Below, piece by piece: positions 44,267-54,400 of a DNA stretch of 64,000 nt (position 1 is its first letter; each line of letters begins with the position of its first letter). The position numbers and the translations under genes were made by a program. The notes under the pieces were generated by a model. That model was not told where the DNA came from. It was given only the letters and a program-made list of their open reading frames with translations, and made no database searches. The stretch is taken from positions 62,001 through 126,000 of the forward strand of contig NZ_NTMG01000017.1 in assembly GCF_002487355.1 (NCBI RefSeq), written 5' to 3'. The DNA comes from Candidatus Methanoperedens sp. BLZ2 (GTDB lineage: Archaea; Halobacteriota; Methanosarcinia; Methanosarcinales; Methanoperedenaceae).

Positions 44267-44410
44267 TTAGAACATTTCACTGAATTTCTTTTCTTTCGTA
44301 TAAACGCTATTTTCTGGCTTGTGTCCACATTTTTCATCGATCATATCTGCTGAAAGTTCTTCTATTATCCCTTCAAGCAGCATGCAATAGCCTGGAACCT
44401 TTCTGCCCAT
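44267..44410 (-). CDS. 47-residue protein of unknown function
   Basis: This short gene has a GGGGTGA ribosome site 5 bases before the ATG at 44410. It encodes MGRKVPGYCMLLEGIIEELS and a Lys/Glu-rich tail ending KKFSEMF, including two cysteines. It ends 27 bases upstream of the acidic protein gene in the same direction, suggesting a two-gene unit. It could be a small antitoxin-like partner, but nothing in the sequence proves that. Confidence 0.5.
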   Translation of the reverse strand: MGRKVPGYCMLLEGIIEELSADMIDEKCGHKPENSVYTKEKKFSEMF

Positions 44411-44598
44411 TTGAGTCACCCCTTTTAAAATCCGTTAATCTGGTCTGGCCAAATGGGATATTCAATCCACATCAACGTTGTTTAAGATTAAATCTTGGTT
44501 TTAATATACGAGATGAAAACTGAAGATAAAAACTAATTTTAACTTTTATATATTATATGTGCAATAATTTAAATACATAGCCGCAGTATCGAATTTTT

Positions 44599-45927
44599 GT
44601 GAAAAAACTAATGTATAAAAAAAGAATTGCAACTATGAATTATCAGAAGGTATTGTATTCAATAATATTGGTATTTTTAGTTACTTCCGTAGCCGGAGCG
44701 GAATCCGGTAAAGTCGTCGTAAACGACACCCAGGAAAAAAATTATACTCATGTTTACACATTTGGGAACGGGAACGATTGGGCTACCGAATATAACGTAT
44801 TATTCGATAAACTATATTTTGATACTTCTTCCTGGGATCATCTGGCAGCTCTAACCATTAATTTAACGAATCTATATTCGTTCCCTCCCAGGGATTATAC
44901 AACTTCCTTTACGATAAGGTCCGGCGGTTCTGGCGGTGGAGTTGTATCTTTTTCTCGTCTCAATAACAAAGTTCATTGGGCTTTTAATGATAATGCCGTA
45001 ATTACATCTACAGATATCGTTTTATCATATGACACAAATATATTTACAAATCTGGATCGCATAAACAATTTAGTTCAATACTATAAGGATTGCAGTCCTG
45101 ATACGAATGAGTCTGCTTTTGTACGTGTTGAGGAAGGGGGCTGTTATATCGGAAGCGATGACGATTATGGCGGCTCATACGACGCAACCTATGAAACATC
45201 AGTATCGAAGAGTTCAACTATTCCTTATGTTGTTACTTACTCATCAAACTCTACAAAAACATATTTTAATTTCACATACAGTAAACCCGATGTATTATAC
45301 CATGTAATTATTCAGGATTCATCAAAGAAGCCCTATTATGATGAAATGGGTTTTACCTCCGGAACCACCGTATCTGTTGTCAGGGAATATGGAAAAGGGA
45401 TCTACTTCAATGTAACCTCATTACAGGAGGAGAACCAGGTCATAACAATAAATGCAACTGAAGAGTCACAGCAAACCCCATCGATTGGCGCGCCGAATAT
45501 AACCAGTTTCAGCCCCACTACTTCCACAGTAAAAAATACTGTGGGTGAAAAAAGGACATTTGGTATCACAACAGATCAGAATGCAAATTATATATGGTCT
45601 CTCAATAATGCATTAGTTCAGACCGACAACAGCGTAACCCAGGCGAACTATGTCAACGCCAGCGCATCACCTGGCACATGGATCGTAACTTCAATTGTCA
45701 ATAATGCAAAAGGCAGTGCCATACAAACATGGGTGTGGGTTGTTGAACCTGCAAGTGCGCCTGATATTCTTGCATATTACAGAGGACTTGGTGATGATCC
45801 CGGCACAGTGGAGTATGCTGACATTCAACAAGCAATAGATGACTGGATAAGCAAAACAGTACCAGCTGGATATGCGCATTCAATAACCTACCAGGAGCTT
45901 CTAACTTTAATTTATCAATGGTTATAA
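44599..45927 (+). CDS. secreted surface protein with Ig-like region and dockerin-like C-terminus
   Basis: This 442-residue exported protein has its signal at VLYSIILVFLVTSVAGA. The start may be GTG 44599, ATG 44611 or ATG 44635, all in frame. The body is Ser/Thr/Asn-rich with many N-glycosylation sequons. An Ig/PKD-like region (about 300-385) begins APNITSFSPTTSTVKNTVGE. The last 55 residues, with ILAYYRGLGDDPGTVEYADI and ITYQELLTLIYQWL, resemble a dockerin-type or cohesion tail found on many archaeal surface proteins. It is probably S-layer-associated. The lipoprotein gene follows immediately. Confidence 0.7.
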   Translation: MKKLMYKKRIATMNYQKVLYSIILVFLVTSVAGAESGKVVVNDTQEKNYTHVYTFGNGNDWATEYNVLFDKLYFDTSSWDHLAALTINLTNLYSFPPRDYTTSFTIRSGGSGGGVVSFSRLNNKVHWAFNDNAVITSTDIVLSYDTNIFTNLDRINNLVQYYKDCSPDTNESAFVRVEEGGCYIGSDDDYGGSYDATYETSVSKSSTIPYVVTYSSNSTKTYFNFTYSKPDVLYHVIIQDSSKKPYYDEMGFTSGTTVSVVREYGKGIYFNVTSLQEENQVITINATEESQQTPSIGAPNITSFSPTTSTVKNTVGEKRTFGITTDQNANYIWSLNNALVQTDNSVTQANYVNASASPGTWIVTSIVNNAKGSAIQTWVWVVEPASAPDILAYYRGLGDDPGTVEYADIQQAIDDWISKTVPAGYAHSITYQELLTLIYQWL

Positions 45928-45929
45928 TT

Positions 45930-46544
45930 ATGAAAAAGAAAAACATTGTATTGACTTTATCTTTGCTGATAATCGTTATTTTCAGCGGATGCATTGCAGG
46001 TAATGAGACATTATCCAATACTGATCAAATCAGAAAGGATGTTTATTCCAGCAAAACGCTCATGTTTGAAATGAAGCTTCCCGCAGGATGGAAAGATGAT
46101 GCGATGTGGAATTTACCTTATGGCGGTGTAGTAAATTTTGTTAATGACAAATATCCCTGGTGGCCGTCGGGTGATGATGGCTCCATAAGGCTTGATCTGC
46201 AAAAGTACGGCACTCTTTCTATAGTCCAGGTGAGTATGGATACACAATTAGTCCCTATCGGGTACACTCTGGCGTATGCACGTTCACAGGAATTGAAACG
46301 AGAAGAAGGCATTACCTATGAGGGAGAGACAAAACTCGGTGGAGAAAAGGCATGGGAGATCATCAGGAAATACAGGACTGTCGGGGACTTATACCAGCGA
46401 GATATACATGTTATTCACGGAAACAGGTTGTATGTATTACGTTTCAAGGTCATCAGCACCGATGCAGAAAAACGGGATAATGTTACTGCTGAACTTGGAC
46501 ATAATTTCAATGAGATTTTTGAATCGTTTAAGTTCATAGATTGA
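45930..46544 (+). CDS. putative lipoprotein
   Basis: This 204-residue protein begins MKKKNIVLTLSLLIIVIFSG followed by C: a signal with lipobox (IFSGC, Cys about residue 21). The mature part has an alpha/beta layout with PAGWKDDAMWNLPYGG early and RYVLRFKV-type strands late, somewhat like PsbP/DUF1795-type domains, but I would not assign a family. An in-frame ATG 12 bases earlier overlaps the previous gene. Its role is at the cell surface, otherwise unknown. Confidence 0.65.
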   Translation: MKKKNIVLTLSLLIIVIFSGCIAGNETLSNTDQIRKDVYSSKTLMFEMKLPAGWKDDAMWNLPYGGVVNFVNDKYPWWPSGDDGSIRLDLQKYGTLSIVQVSMDTQLVPIGYTLAYARSQELKREEGITYEGETKLGGEKAWEIIRKYRTVGDLYQRDIHVIHGNRLYVLRFKVISTDAEKRDNVTAELGHNFNEIFESFKFID

Positions 46545-46637
46545 CTGCGCCGGGGTCTTGATGACCCCAGACCCTGATGCTAGAGGAATAAACCGGCGAG
46601 AATATGGTATCTGGACATTCATCCAGAGTCAGGGATT
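46545..46637. repeat. dispersed repeat of about 90 bp, copy 1
   Basis: It is similar in sequence and orientation to 48261-48353. Shared blocks include GAATAAAC in the middle and CCAGAGTC near the end. Copy 1 carries a GGGGTC/GACCCC hairpin (46552-46568) that could end the lipoprotein transcript. Both copies translate in one frame to a related phrase (PDPDARGINRREYGIWTF against IPDFDIRRINPHEYGVLTF), so both may be debris of one gene family. Confidence 0.6.
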
Positions 46638-46811
46638 GTGCTTGCGCAGGAACAGACAAAATACTGAAAATTTACTTTCTGGATACCACATCTGGGAGCA
46701 ATGTAAGTAGCCTGAAATTAAATAAAGCACAATTGCCTGTAATAGAATTATATACATATTTATTCAAGTTAGCGATACTTGAATATATGAATAACATAGA
46801 TATAACATACG

Positions 46812-47033
46812 ATGCCGATAATATTCAGTGATGAAGACCTGATGTATCTTGACAAAGATCAGGATGAAAAATTGCGATCTATAAGGCAGACAATTGATGC
46901 CATAAAAGCGAAAGGCAACACAACACTTTATAAAAAATGCGGTCACATGATGCAATATTTCACAGTTGGAAATGCAAAGCTTCTCCAATGTGTTTTCTGC
47001 GGAAATAGAGTTGCTGAGATGATCGAATTATAA
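46812..47033 (+). CDS. 73-residue protein with zinc-ribbon-like C-terminus
   Basis: An acidic first half (MPIIFSDEDLMYLDKDQDEK) is followed by KKCGHMMQYFTVGNAKLLQC (about 44-63) and VFCGNRVAEM: C, H and a later CxxC could form one zinc site. There is no clear ribosome site, and it stands alone in an AT-rich area. Coding-like composition and the metal pattern argue for a real gene, but confidence is moderate. Confidence 0.5.
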   Translation: MPIIFSDEDLMYLDKDQDEKLRSIRQTIDAIKAKGNTTLYKKCGHMMQYFTVGNAKLLQCVFCGNRVAEMIEL

Positions 47034-47391
47034 AACCTTAGTCTGAGTATGTCATAATGATAATCATTTTTTAACGAAATAGGTATATTAGTTTTGATGG
47101 TTATTGTTAAGTGTGAGCAGGCAATTAGCTTCATATCACTCCACTTACCATCCTATCCATCGCCTGCTCTATCCTATTAGCATTGAATAGATTAACTTAT
47201 ATAATTTTCCAGTAGAAATAAAGGGGTTTATTTCTTCCTCCATTTATTCAACCGTTCAAATCTTACCTGTTCAATCGCTTTCTTTCTTTCTTTCAGTCTC
47301 AAGCTTGTTAATGATCTCCTCAAAAGATTATCAAATGTAAAATATTTAATATTCTAAAGGCGTTCTGAAAAAGCAGCAGGGAGGAAAAACA
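47034..47391. other. intergenic stretch with a long inverted repeat
   Basis: GAGCAGGC (47115-47122) and GCCTGCTC (47162-47169) are perfect arms 39 bases apart. On the minus strand near 47230-47330 an open phrase rich in Lys/Arg (RLKERKKAIEQVRFERLNKW) looks like the tail of a lost gene but has no start. Nothing else is recognised. A ribosome site GGGAGG for the next gene is at the right edge. Confidence 0.45.
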
Positions 47392-47805
47392 ATGATTAAA
47401 AAAATCGACCATATTGGGATTATGACAAATGACTTAGATCAGTCAGTGGGATTCTATACTGATGTGCTTGGCTTTTCTATTTTCAGCAGGATAGAGATGG
47501 CAGAGGCTGGATTATCAGCAGTTTTCGTAGAAAAGGATGGAAGTAAAATAGAACTCATGAAGTATAGAGGCAAAAATGTTCCAGAGCATTCTGAGGGTGT
47601 TAAACTCAAAATGGGAGAGGGTTCAATCCCGATAAATGACCATATCACTTTTTCCGTGGATGATATTGAAGCTACAGTATCTCAATTTAAGGAGAAGGGG
47701 GTTGTATTTCATTTAGAGCCAATACAACTGGAGGGAGGTATGAAACTTGCCTCATTTAAAGACCCGAATGAGGTGCTGATAGAACTGGTAGAACATCCTC
47801 AGTAA
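47392..47805 (+). CDS. VOC-superfamily (glyoxalase/methylmalonyl-CoA epimerase-like) protein
   Basis: This 137-residue single VOC unit starts MIKKIDHIGIMTNDLDQSVG and contains FYTDVLGFSIFSR. The metal-type residues are His7, Glu54-like IELM, His84 (NDHITFSV) and Glu133 (IELVEHP). The pattern fits methylmalonyl-CoA epimerase or glyoxalase I-like enzymes; the substrate is undetermined. GGAGG precedes the ATG. It stands alone, between debris regions. Confidence 0.8.
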   Translation: MIKKIDHIGIMTNDLDQSVGFYTDVLGFSIFSRIEMAEAGLSAVFVEKDGSKIELMKYRGKNVPEHSEGVKLKMGEGSIPINDHITFSVDDIEATVSQFKEKGVVFHLEPIQLEGGMKLASFKDPNEVLIELVEHPQ

Positions 47806-47900
47806 TAGAGATTTCAATACCCATAGAACCGTTCAGCTTATTTATAAGCTGACTATTATTGAAGGTAACAGCCGGGGACTCATTAATGCGATCTTGTAGT

Positions 47901-48101
47901 TCATCTTCCAAGGATTTCAAGTATCTGCTTTGGAGTCACGATTTTTATCCCCCGGAATTCCTTAACATCAAGAAGATGTTTGTTGCCTGAAACCAGATAA
48001 TCTACCTCACCTTCAACAGCACACTCCAATATCCTGTCATCTGCAGGATCCTTAACAATAACGTTCAAAGTGAACGCCTGGTTCAGGTTTTGTGAAATGT
48101 T
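47901..48101 (-). pseudogene. 5'-truncated PIN-domain toxin
   Basis: The minus strand encodes the C-terminal 66 codons of a VapC/COG1569-type PIN protein: DPADDRILECAVEGEVDYLV, then SGNKHLLDVKEFRGIKIVTP and a natural TGA. A TAA immediately upstream closes the frame and the N-terminal half with the first catalytic Asp is missing. No antitoxin remains. The rest of 47806-48492 has only the repeat copy at 48261 and nothing else recognisable. Confidence 0.65.
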
Positions 48102-48260
48102 TTACAAGGGGACAGTTAGAGGTCTGCATAAAGGGAGATATTTTTCAATCTGTATAATATAAGCTTAGTTTTATTGTTTTGGTGAGTGGGGTGAAACTAT
48201 TCGTTATTTTGTTGAATCATTGTACAGATTTTCGAAATTACTTTTTACTCTTTCATCTTA

Positions 48261-48353
48261 CTGCTCTGGGGTATGCGATCCCAGACTTTGATATTAGAAG
48301 AATAAACCCACATGAATACGGTGTCTTGACATTTCGTCCAGAGTCTGGGAGTG
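48261..48353. repeat. dispersed repeat of about 90 bp, copy 2
   Basis: Partner of 46545-46637, same orientation. It lies 140 bases upstream of the DrmD-like gene, so this copy marks the left edge of the defence island. See copy 1 for shared blocks and translation. Confidence 0.6.
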
Positions 48354-48492
48354 AATCACAAAAGTATCACACCTTTGTTTATGTACATGTGATTAGGCAT
48401 TACAACGTATAAAAAATAATAGTTAAATGATAAAAAACTGCAAAATTGACCGATAAAAAATCAAATCAAAATGATGTAAAGTTCATGGGAAT

Positions 48493-51414
48493 GTGTTTAG
48501 TTTGAAAAATGATACAATACCGCATACACCTGATAACTTCGAAACTATTAGACAAAATAATAATCAATTTCTCAGCCCTGGTTCCATAATTAAAAACCAT
48601 TCCAGATTATGGCGGGTTGATGAAGTTTCTGATGATGTTCTGACCGCAACAAGTATTGACGGTGGAAATACAATACATCGCAGATTTCTAATCCCATTAG
48701 AAGATATAAAACCAGGGAATCTTGAAGCCCCAAATCCAGAAATAATAGGCAACATCTCGGCTCAAGATTTGATGTTAAGAGCCTTTAAACTCAGTATGCT
48801 TCATGGAACTGCTCCCCTTATGAGTCTTCAAAGAAGCCGTGTAATTCCAACTCAATACCAGCTTGTTCCTGTTGTAATGTCCCTTGAAATGCCAAAAGTA
48901 AGGATGCTTATAGCAGATGATGTTGGTCTTGGAAAAACCATAGAAGCAGGGCTTATCATTACAGAATTGCTCGGAAGGCAGCAGGCAACAAGGTTATTGG
49001 TTATCTGCCCTGCAAATCTACGTGAGCAATGGCAAGAAGCTCTGGAGCATTTCTTTCACATTGATGCTAAAATAATCTCCACGCGGCATCGCCGTGAAAT
49101 GGAGAGATTACTTCCGCCCGGCACTAATCCTTGGGAATACTATCCTTTTCTGATAACTTCATTGGATTATGCCAAAATGCCCCAAATAAAAGTCCAGATA
49201 TTGGAGCTGAATTGGGACATAGTTTTGATTGATGAAGCTCATAATGTTGCAAAGCCCCATCAGGCATCTGCCGAACAGAAAATCAAGATGGATCGCTGGG
49301 AGCTTGCTGAAGCAATTTCCAAAATAGCAAAGCATTTGCTACTCCTTACTGCAACTCCACACAATGGGTATACAGATACATATGCAAGTCTCATCCGAAT
49401 GCTTAATGTGGACGCAGTTTCGGGACTGCCTCATGAACCTATAATTAACAGAGACATTGCTAAGTCATATATTTGTCAGCGTAGGCGGAAAGATGTTGAA
49501 GATTGGTTCAAGAAATCATCAACTGAAAAGAGTCCTTTTCCTGAAAGAGATCAGAATGAAATTTACCGCCCTTTATCAGATGCACAGCGAATATCCATAG
49601 AAAAAGTTGATGAACTCGGTAATTACATTCTTAATGTTGCTGAAAAGGAAAGTGCATACAGAAGAAGGCTTGCTAGATGGGTGGTCATGCATTTCCATAA
49701 ACGTTCACTGAGTTCTCCCCGTGCATTGGTGCTTTCACTTGAAAATAGATTGAGAAAATATGAGGAAAAAAAGAAGATATATGAGGAAGGAGAAGAGGAC
49801 AGTGCTGGTATAACTGAGGATGATGCAAGAGCAAATGTTTTAGATCATGATACAGGCGAGAAAACCACAGACGAAGAAACAGGATCTCGATCTGAGCGAA
49901 TAACTTTTGGAGACAAAGCTGCTCAAGAAAGGGAAGTAGCACTTTTGAAAGAGGTTCTTGAGTATGCCAGAAAAGTAACTCCGGCTAAGGATAATAAACT
50001 TCAGGACTTGCTTGAAAACCAGCTTCGTGAGAGACTTAAGACGTATCCAAGAGTGATAATATTTACCCGATATAAGGATACACTGGATTATCTTGAGGGC
50101 AATATAAAAAATTCATCCCGCTACAGAGATATTCCGATTATTACAATAGATGGCTCTTTGAATGAATTGCAAAGAAAAGAGAAATTCAAAGATTTCGAAT
50201 CTTCGAAAACGGCCATTTTGATTGCTACGGATTGTATTTCTGAAGGTATTAATCTTCAGGCTGCATGCAATCAATTAATTCACTATGAACTTCCATGGAA
50301 CCCGAATAGATTAGAGCAAAGAAACGGTAGAATAGATAGATACGGGCAGAAAGAATCGAAAGTTTATATTCGGACTCTGGTAATGAAAGATACCCTTGAG
50401 GCAGCGATTTTAAAGATTCTTGTCCAAAAGGCAGACCAAATACGGAAAGATTATGGCTTTTCTCCTCCATTTTTTGGTGATGATGTTTCTGTTCTGGATT
50501 TAATCAGGGAAAAGGGACTTCAGGTCAATGTAGGCCAGAGGACTCTTGATGATTTCTATCAAGCTGTGGAGGTGAAAAAGGGAAGTGCAAATCCCTTCTC
50601 AGATGAATCAATTCAAAAAATCAAAAGTGAAAGCTTCTATGGAAAGACTGAAATAGATTTAGTGGAAGTCCAACAGAAACTTAAGGAAACAGAAAGGGCA
50701 ATCGGCAGCAGCGAACAGATAGAACATTTTGTCAGGAGCTCTCTGAATAAGCTAAACTGCACTCTAATTGAAAAGTCTTCTGAAATATTTAACATTGAAA
50801 TTACAGATAATCGCCTCAAAACTAGATTTGGCAATAAGATTGAAAATGCAACATTCAATCCAAAATGTGCTTTTGTTGATCCATCTCTTGAAGTGATTGA
50901 TCTGGGACATTCTCTTGTCCGCCAGTTGACAGAACTGGTGAAACAGTCAACATTTGTTGATTCCTCTAGCTATGGAAGAACGGCTACAATGAAAACAGAT
51001 GCCGTAAAGCAAACTACTGCGCTGTATAACGTTATAGCGCGGTATGTAGTGCAAACCAGACCTGTTTCCATTATTGAAGAGATTATCCCGATAGCTGTAG
51101 TGCTTTATGGAGAAAATGTGTTTTCAAGAGATGAGAAAGATAAACTCATTTCAGCAAAACCAATTTCAGATAATAGAACCGCCAGAGAAAAGATTGAGGA
51201 TCTTAAGGAAGCTCTCGGAAGATGTGATCTAACAGATATAATTTTACGAAAATTGAAAGAGCGGCTCATTGAGATCTCCAGAGAACGAAAAACAATAAAA
51301 GAGCGTCTTGAGAAAAATGGAACACAGGATTGGCTGTCGGGTTTGGATAATCTCACTCTTGGCTCTAATGACTTACTGAGTGTTACATTATATTATCCTG
51401 CTCAGGTGGGGTGA
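48493..51414 (+). CDS. DrmD-like SNF2-family helicase (DISARM-like)
   Basis: This 973-residue protein has a superfamily 2 SNF2 motor. Walker A is in ADDVGLGKTIEAGLI (about 142-156), the DEAH box in LIDEAHNVAKPH (about 245), motif III in LTATPHNG (about 282), and motif VI in QRNGRIDRYGQ (about 609). The N-terminal 110 residues and C-terminal 300 residues are accessory. This architecture matches DrmD of class 1 DISARM, in which it sits next to a large adenine methyltransferase as here. The start is GTG at 48493 or TTG at 48502; ribosome-site support is poor. It overlaps the methyltransferase frame by 35 bases. Confidence 0.78.
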   Translation: MFSLKNDTIPHTPDNFETIRQNNNQFLSPGSIIKNHSRLWRVDEVSDDVLTATSIDGGNTIHRRFLIPLEDIKPGNLEAPNPEIIGNISAQDLMLRAFKLSMLHGTAPLMSLQRSRVIPTQYQLVPVVMSLEMPKVRMLIADDVGLGKTIEAGLIITELLGRQQATRLLVICPANLREQWQEALEHFFHIDAKIISTRHRREMERLLPPGTNPWEYYPFLITSLDYAKMPQIKVQILELNWDIVLIDEAHNVAKPHQASAEQKIKMDRWELAEAISKIAKHLLLLTATPHNGYTDTYASLIRMLNVDAVSGLPHEPIINRDIAKSYICQRRRKDVEDWFKKSSTEKSPFPERDQNEIYRPLSDAQRISIEKVDELGNYILNVAEKESAYRRRLARWVVMHFHKRSLSSPRALVLSLENRLRKYEEKKKIYEEGEEDSAGITEDDARANVLDHDTGEKTTDEETGSRSERITFGDKAAQEREVALLKEVLEYARKVTPAKDNKLQDLLENQLRERLKTYPRVIIFTRYKDTLDYLEGNIKNSSRYRDIPIITIDGSLNELQRKEKFKDFESSKTAILIATDCISEGINLQAACNQLIHYELPWNPNRLEQRNGRIDRYGQKESKVYIRTLVMKDTLEAAILKILVQKADQIRKDYGFSPPFFGDDVSVLDLIREKGLQVNVGQRTLDDFYQAVEVKKGSANPFSDESIQKIKSESFYGKTEIDLVEVQQKLKETERAIGSSEQIEHFVRSSLNKLNCTLIEKSSEIFNIEITDNRLKTRFGNKIENATFNPKCAFVDPSLEVIDLGHSLVRQLTELVKQSTFVDSSSYGRTATMKTDAVKQTTALYNVIARYVVQTRPVSIIEEIIPIAVVLYGENVFSRDEKDKLISAKPISDNRTAREKIEDLKEALGRCDLTDIILRKLKERLIEISRERKTIKERLEKNGTQDWLSGLDNLTLGSNDLLSVTLYYPAQVG

Positions 51415-54400
51415 TAACATTCGCAAAGACCCACTGGCTAATATAAATTCACGTGGGGGATTAATTTCATCAGATTTTCTCAAGTCATTGAGGCAGGAGA
51501 ATTTCAATAATCCCTATATCAGACCTGAGACATTCTCTGTTCCAGGCGAGCCACCTCTGACCCAAAAGCAGCTTAATGAGCAGATGATTTCAGCGTGGCA
51601 AGAGCTTTTAGAGCGCTGGGATGAATTTTCTTTCAATGTGCAAAATAAGGATACTACAGAAGCTAGAAAAAAATGGATTCTTCCAATCTTACGGATTCTA
51701 GGATTTAAACCAGTGTATCAGCCACAGGATATTGTAATTTCTGAAGATAAACGGCTCAAGTTCAATATTTTATACCGAGGTTTCCCTGAAGAGCGCGATC
51801 CAATGATCCATGCAGTCTCCCCTTCAGAGGATCTTGATGTGCGGAATGGTAATGATAGAAATGAGAAAAGTCCGCATGACACCCTCCAGATTTTTCTTAA
51901 TGTAGATAAAAAGAGCCAGTGGGGATTACTTACTAATGGTATACTCCTGCGGATTTTAAGGGATTTCTATCATACATCCACAAAGGGATATGTGGAATTT
52001 GACCTTGAGAATATCTTCACCGAGAGAAGTTTTTCAGATTTCCGTGCACTCTATCGCATGGTTCATGCCAGCCGTTTCTCTAAAAATGGGGATAATACTA
52101 TAATTCTGGAACATTTTTATAAAGAAAGCTGCGCAGCAGGAGTCAAGGTCGGCGAGGATCTGCGAGGTAATGTTAAACTAGCAATTGAAACCCTTGGCAA
52201 CGGCTTTCTAACCGAAGATCTCGTACAGCGTATGATTTCTGATGAAAAATTCTGCAAAGAATATTATGAAGAACTGCTGACATTGACTTATCGTATCCTA
52301 TTTTTGTTATTCGAAGAACAGAGAGGCATACTGCCAAGCCGCGATTCCCTGTACGCCGAGGAATACAGCATTACAAGTCTCAGGGAACGGGCTGAGAATT
52401 TCAAAATCAATGATAAGTATGCAGATATATGGTATGGATTAAAGGTTACTTTCAAAATATTAAAGAAGGGATATCAGAAGCTCAATGTGTTTCCATATAA
52501 CGGCAGCCTATTTGATGATGATAGGCTGAAAACCCTTTCAGCACTTGAGTGCAAAAATGAAGACCTTCTTACTGCCGTTCATTATTTAACTTGGATTGAA
52601 AAAGACAAGGTTCTCCAGCGTATTAGCTACCTCGATCTTGGTGTTGAGGAGATTGGTTCAATCTATGAGAGCCTACTAGATTTGATTCCAAGTGTTCTAG
52701 CTCAGGATGGGGAAGTTGATGGAAAGCCTATTCGTGCCAAGACATTTTTTCTTGACTCAAGAGGTACAGCCAGAAAAACAACTGGCAGCTATTACACAGA
52801 TAAGCGTCTTGTAGATGAGCTTATCAAGAGCGCCCTGATTCCAGTGGCACAGGAAAAAATATACTCTGGGAAGACATCTCTGGAGAAAGAAAAGGCGCTT
52901 TTATCACTTCGGGTCTGCGATCCAGCATGTGGTAGTGGAGCCTTCCTGATAGCAGCCACAATGTATCTGGGGAAAGAGCTTGCCCAGATACGTACTGGTA
53001 CTGAATACCCATCAGATAAAGAGGAGCAGCGTGCAAGGCGCGAAATCCTGCAGCACTGCATCTACGGGGTGGACTTAAACCCGATGGCTGTAGAACTTGC
53101 CAAGGTATCACTCTGGATTAATGCGGTTGTAGAGGATATGCCTCTGAACTTCCTCGATCACCACATCAAATGTGGCAACAGTCTTATTGGAACGACGCCT
53201 ACACTTTTGAGTAAGGGCATACCAGATACAGCATTCACTCCTGTAGAGGGAGATGATAAAGCGGTTGCAAAAGAGATCATTAATATTAACAAGAAGCAAA
53301 AGAAAAGCCAGAGCCTTGCAGAATGGGAAACCAGGGAGGAAGATAAAAAATACATAGAAAAGTTCAACAAATTGAATGATCTTCCAGAAGATAATCCAGA
53401 GGATGTAGAAAATAAGAAAATTTGCTATAACCGGCTTATGAACAGCTACCTCTCCAATAGTCGGAAACTCATTGCTGATACCTGGACAGCTGCATTTTTC
53501 TGGCCCCTAACTAAGGAGACCAGAGATGCTCCTACTGATGGGTTTTTGCGAATGTTACGCGAGAGCGGAGAGAGCGCAGTGGATAAGAATATTCTAAATC
53601 GGGTGAAAGCACTGGCGCAGGAGTATAAGTTCTTCCACTGGTATCTTGAGTTCCCGGATGTCTTCCAGCGGGAGAGTTTTGGGTTTGACTGCGTGTTGGG
53701 AAACCCGCCGTGGGAGATCGTCAAGCCCAATTCACAGGAATTCTTCAGTTTAAAAGACCCGGAATTTCGGAGTTATACAAAACAGAAAGCAAAGAAAGTA
53801 ATGGATGAGTTACGCGAGAACAAGAAGATCGATGATGCTTGGAAAAAATACGAGCGGATTATCAATAAGCAGAGCCTATTTTATAGAGAATCAAATAGTT
53901 TTCCAAACCTTGGACGGGGAGATATTAATACATTCAAATTATTCCTTGAACAATTCTTTAAGATCTTAAAAATAGATGCTCGCTTTGGAATACTTGTACC
54001 TTCTGGAATATATACTGACCAAGGTTGCTTACAGCTAAGGAAGCTCTTCTTTGATAATTCACAGATACAGTCTCTCTACTGCTTTGAGAACAAACTTGGG
54101 ATATTTCCTATACATAGAAGTTTCAAATTCGTTCTATTTGTAACAAAGAAAGGCGGTGGGACCGATACTTTCAAAACTGCCTTCATGCTCCACGATCCAG
54201 ATATCCTACCAAGCCTTGAGAAAGATGCGTTACGTATGAGTGTCGATTCTGTGAAGAAGTTCTCACCCGATACTCTTTCGATAATGGAGTTCAAATCCCA
54301 ACACGACATTGACCTGGCTGTAAAGATTTACGGTGAACATCCATTTCTTGGAGAGTGTGTTGAGGGAGCATGGAATGTGAAGTTTACAAGAGAATTTGAT

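Noticed and set aside
48179-48412. A 77-codon plus-strand frame upstream of the DrmD-like gene
   Set aside because: It contains the dispersed repeat copy and the related copy at 46545 is broken, so it looks like debris rather than a live gene.
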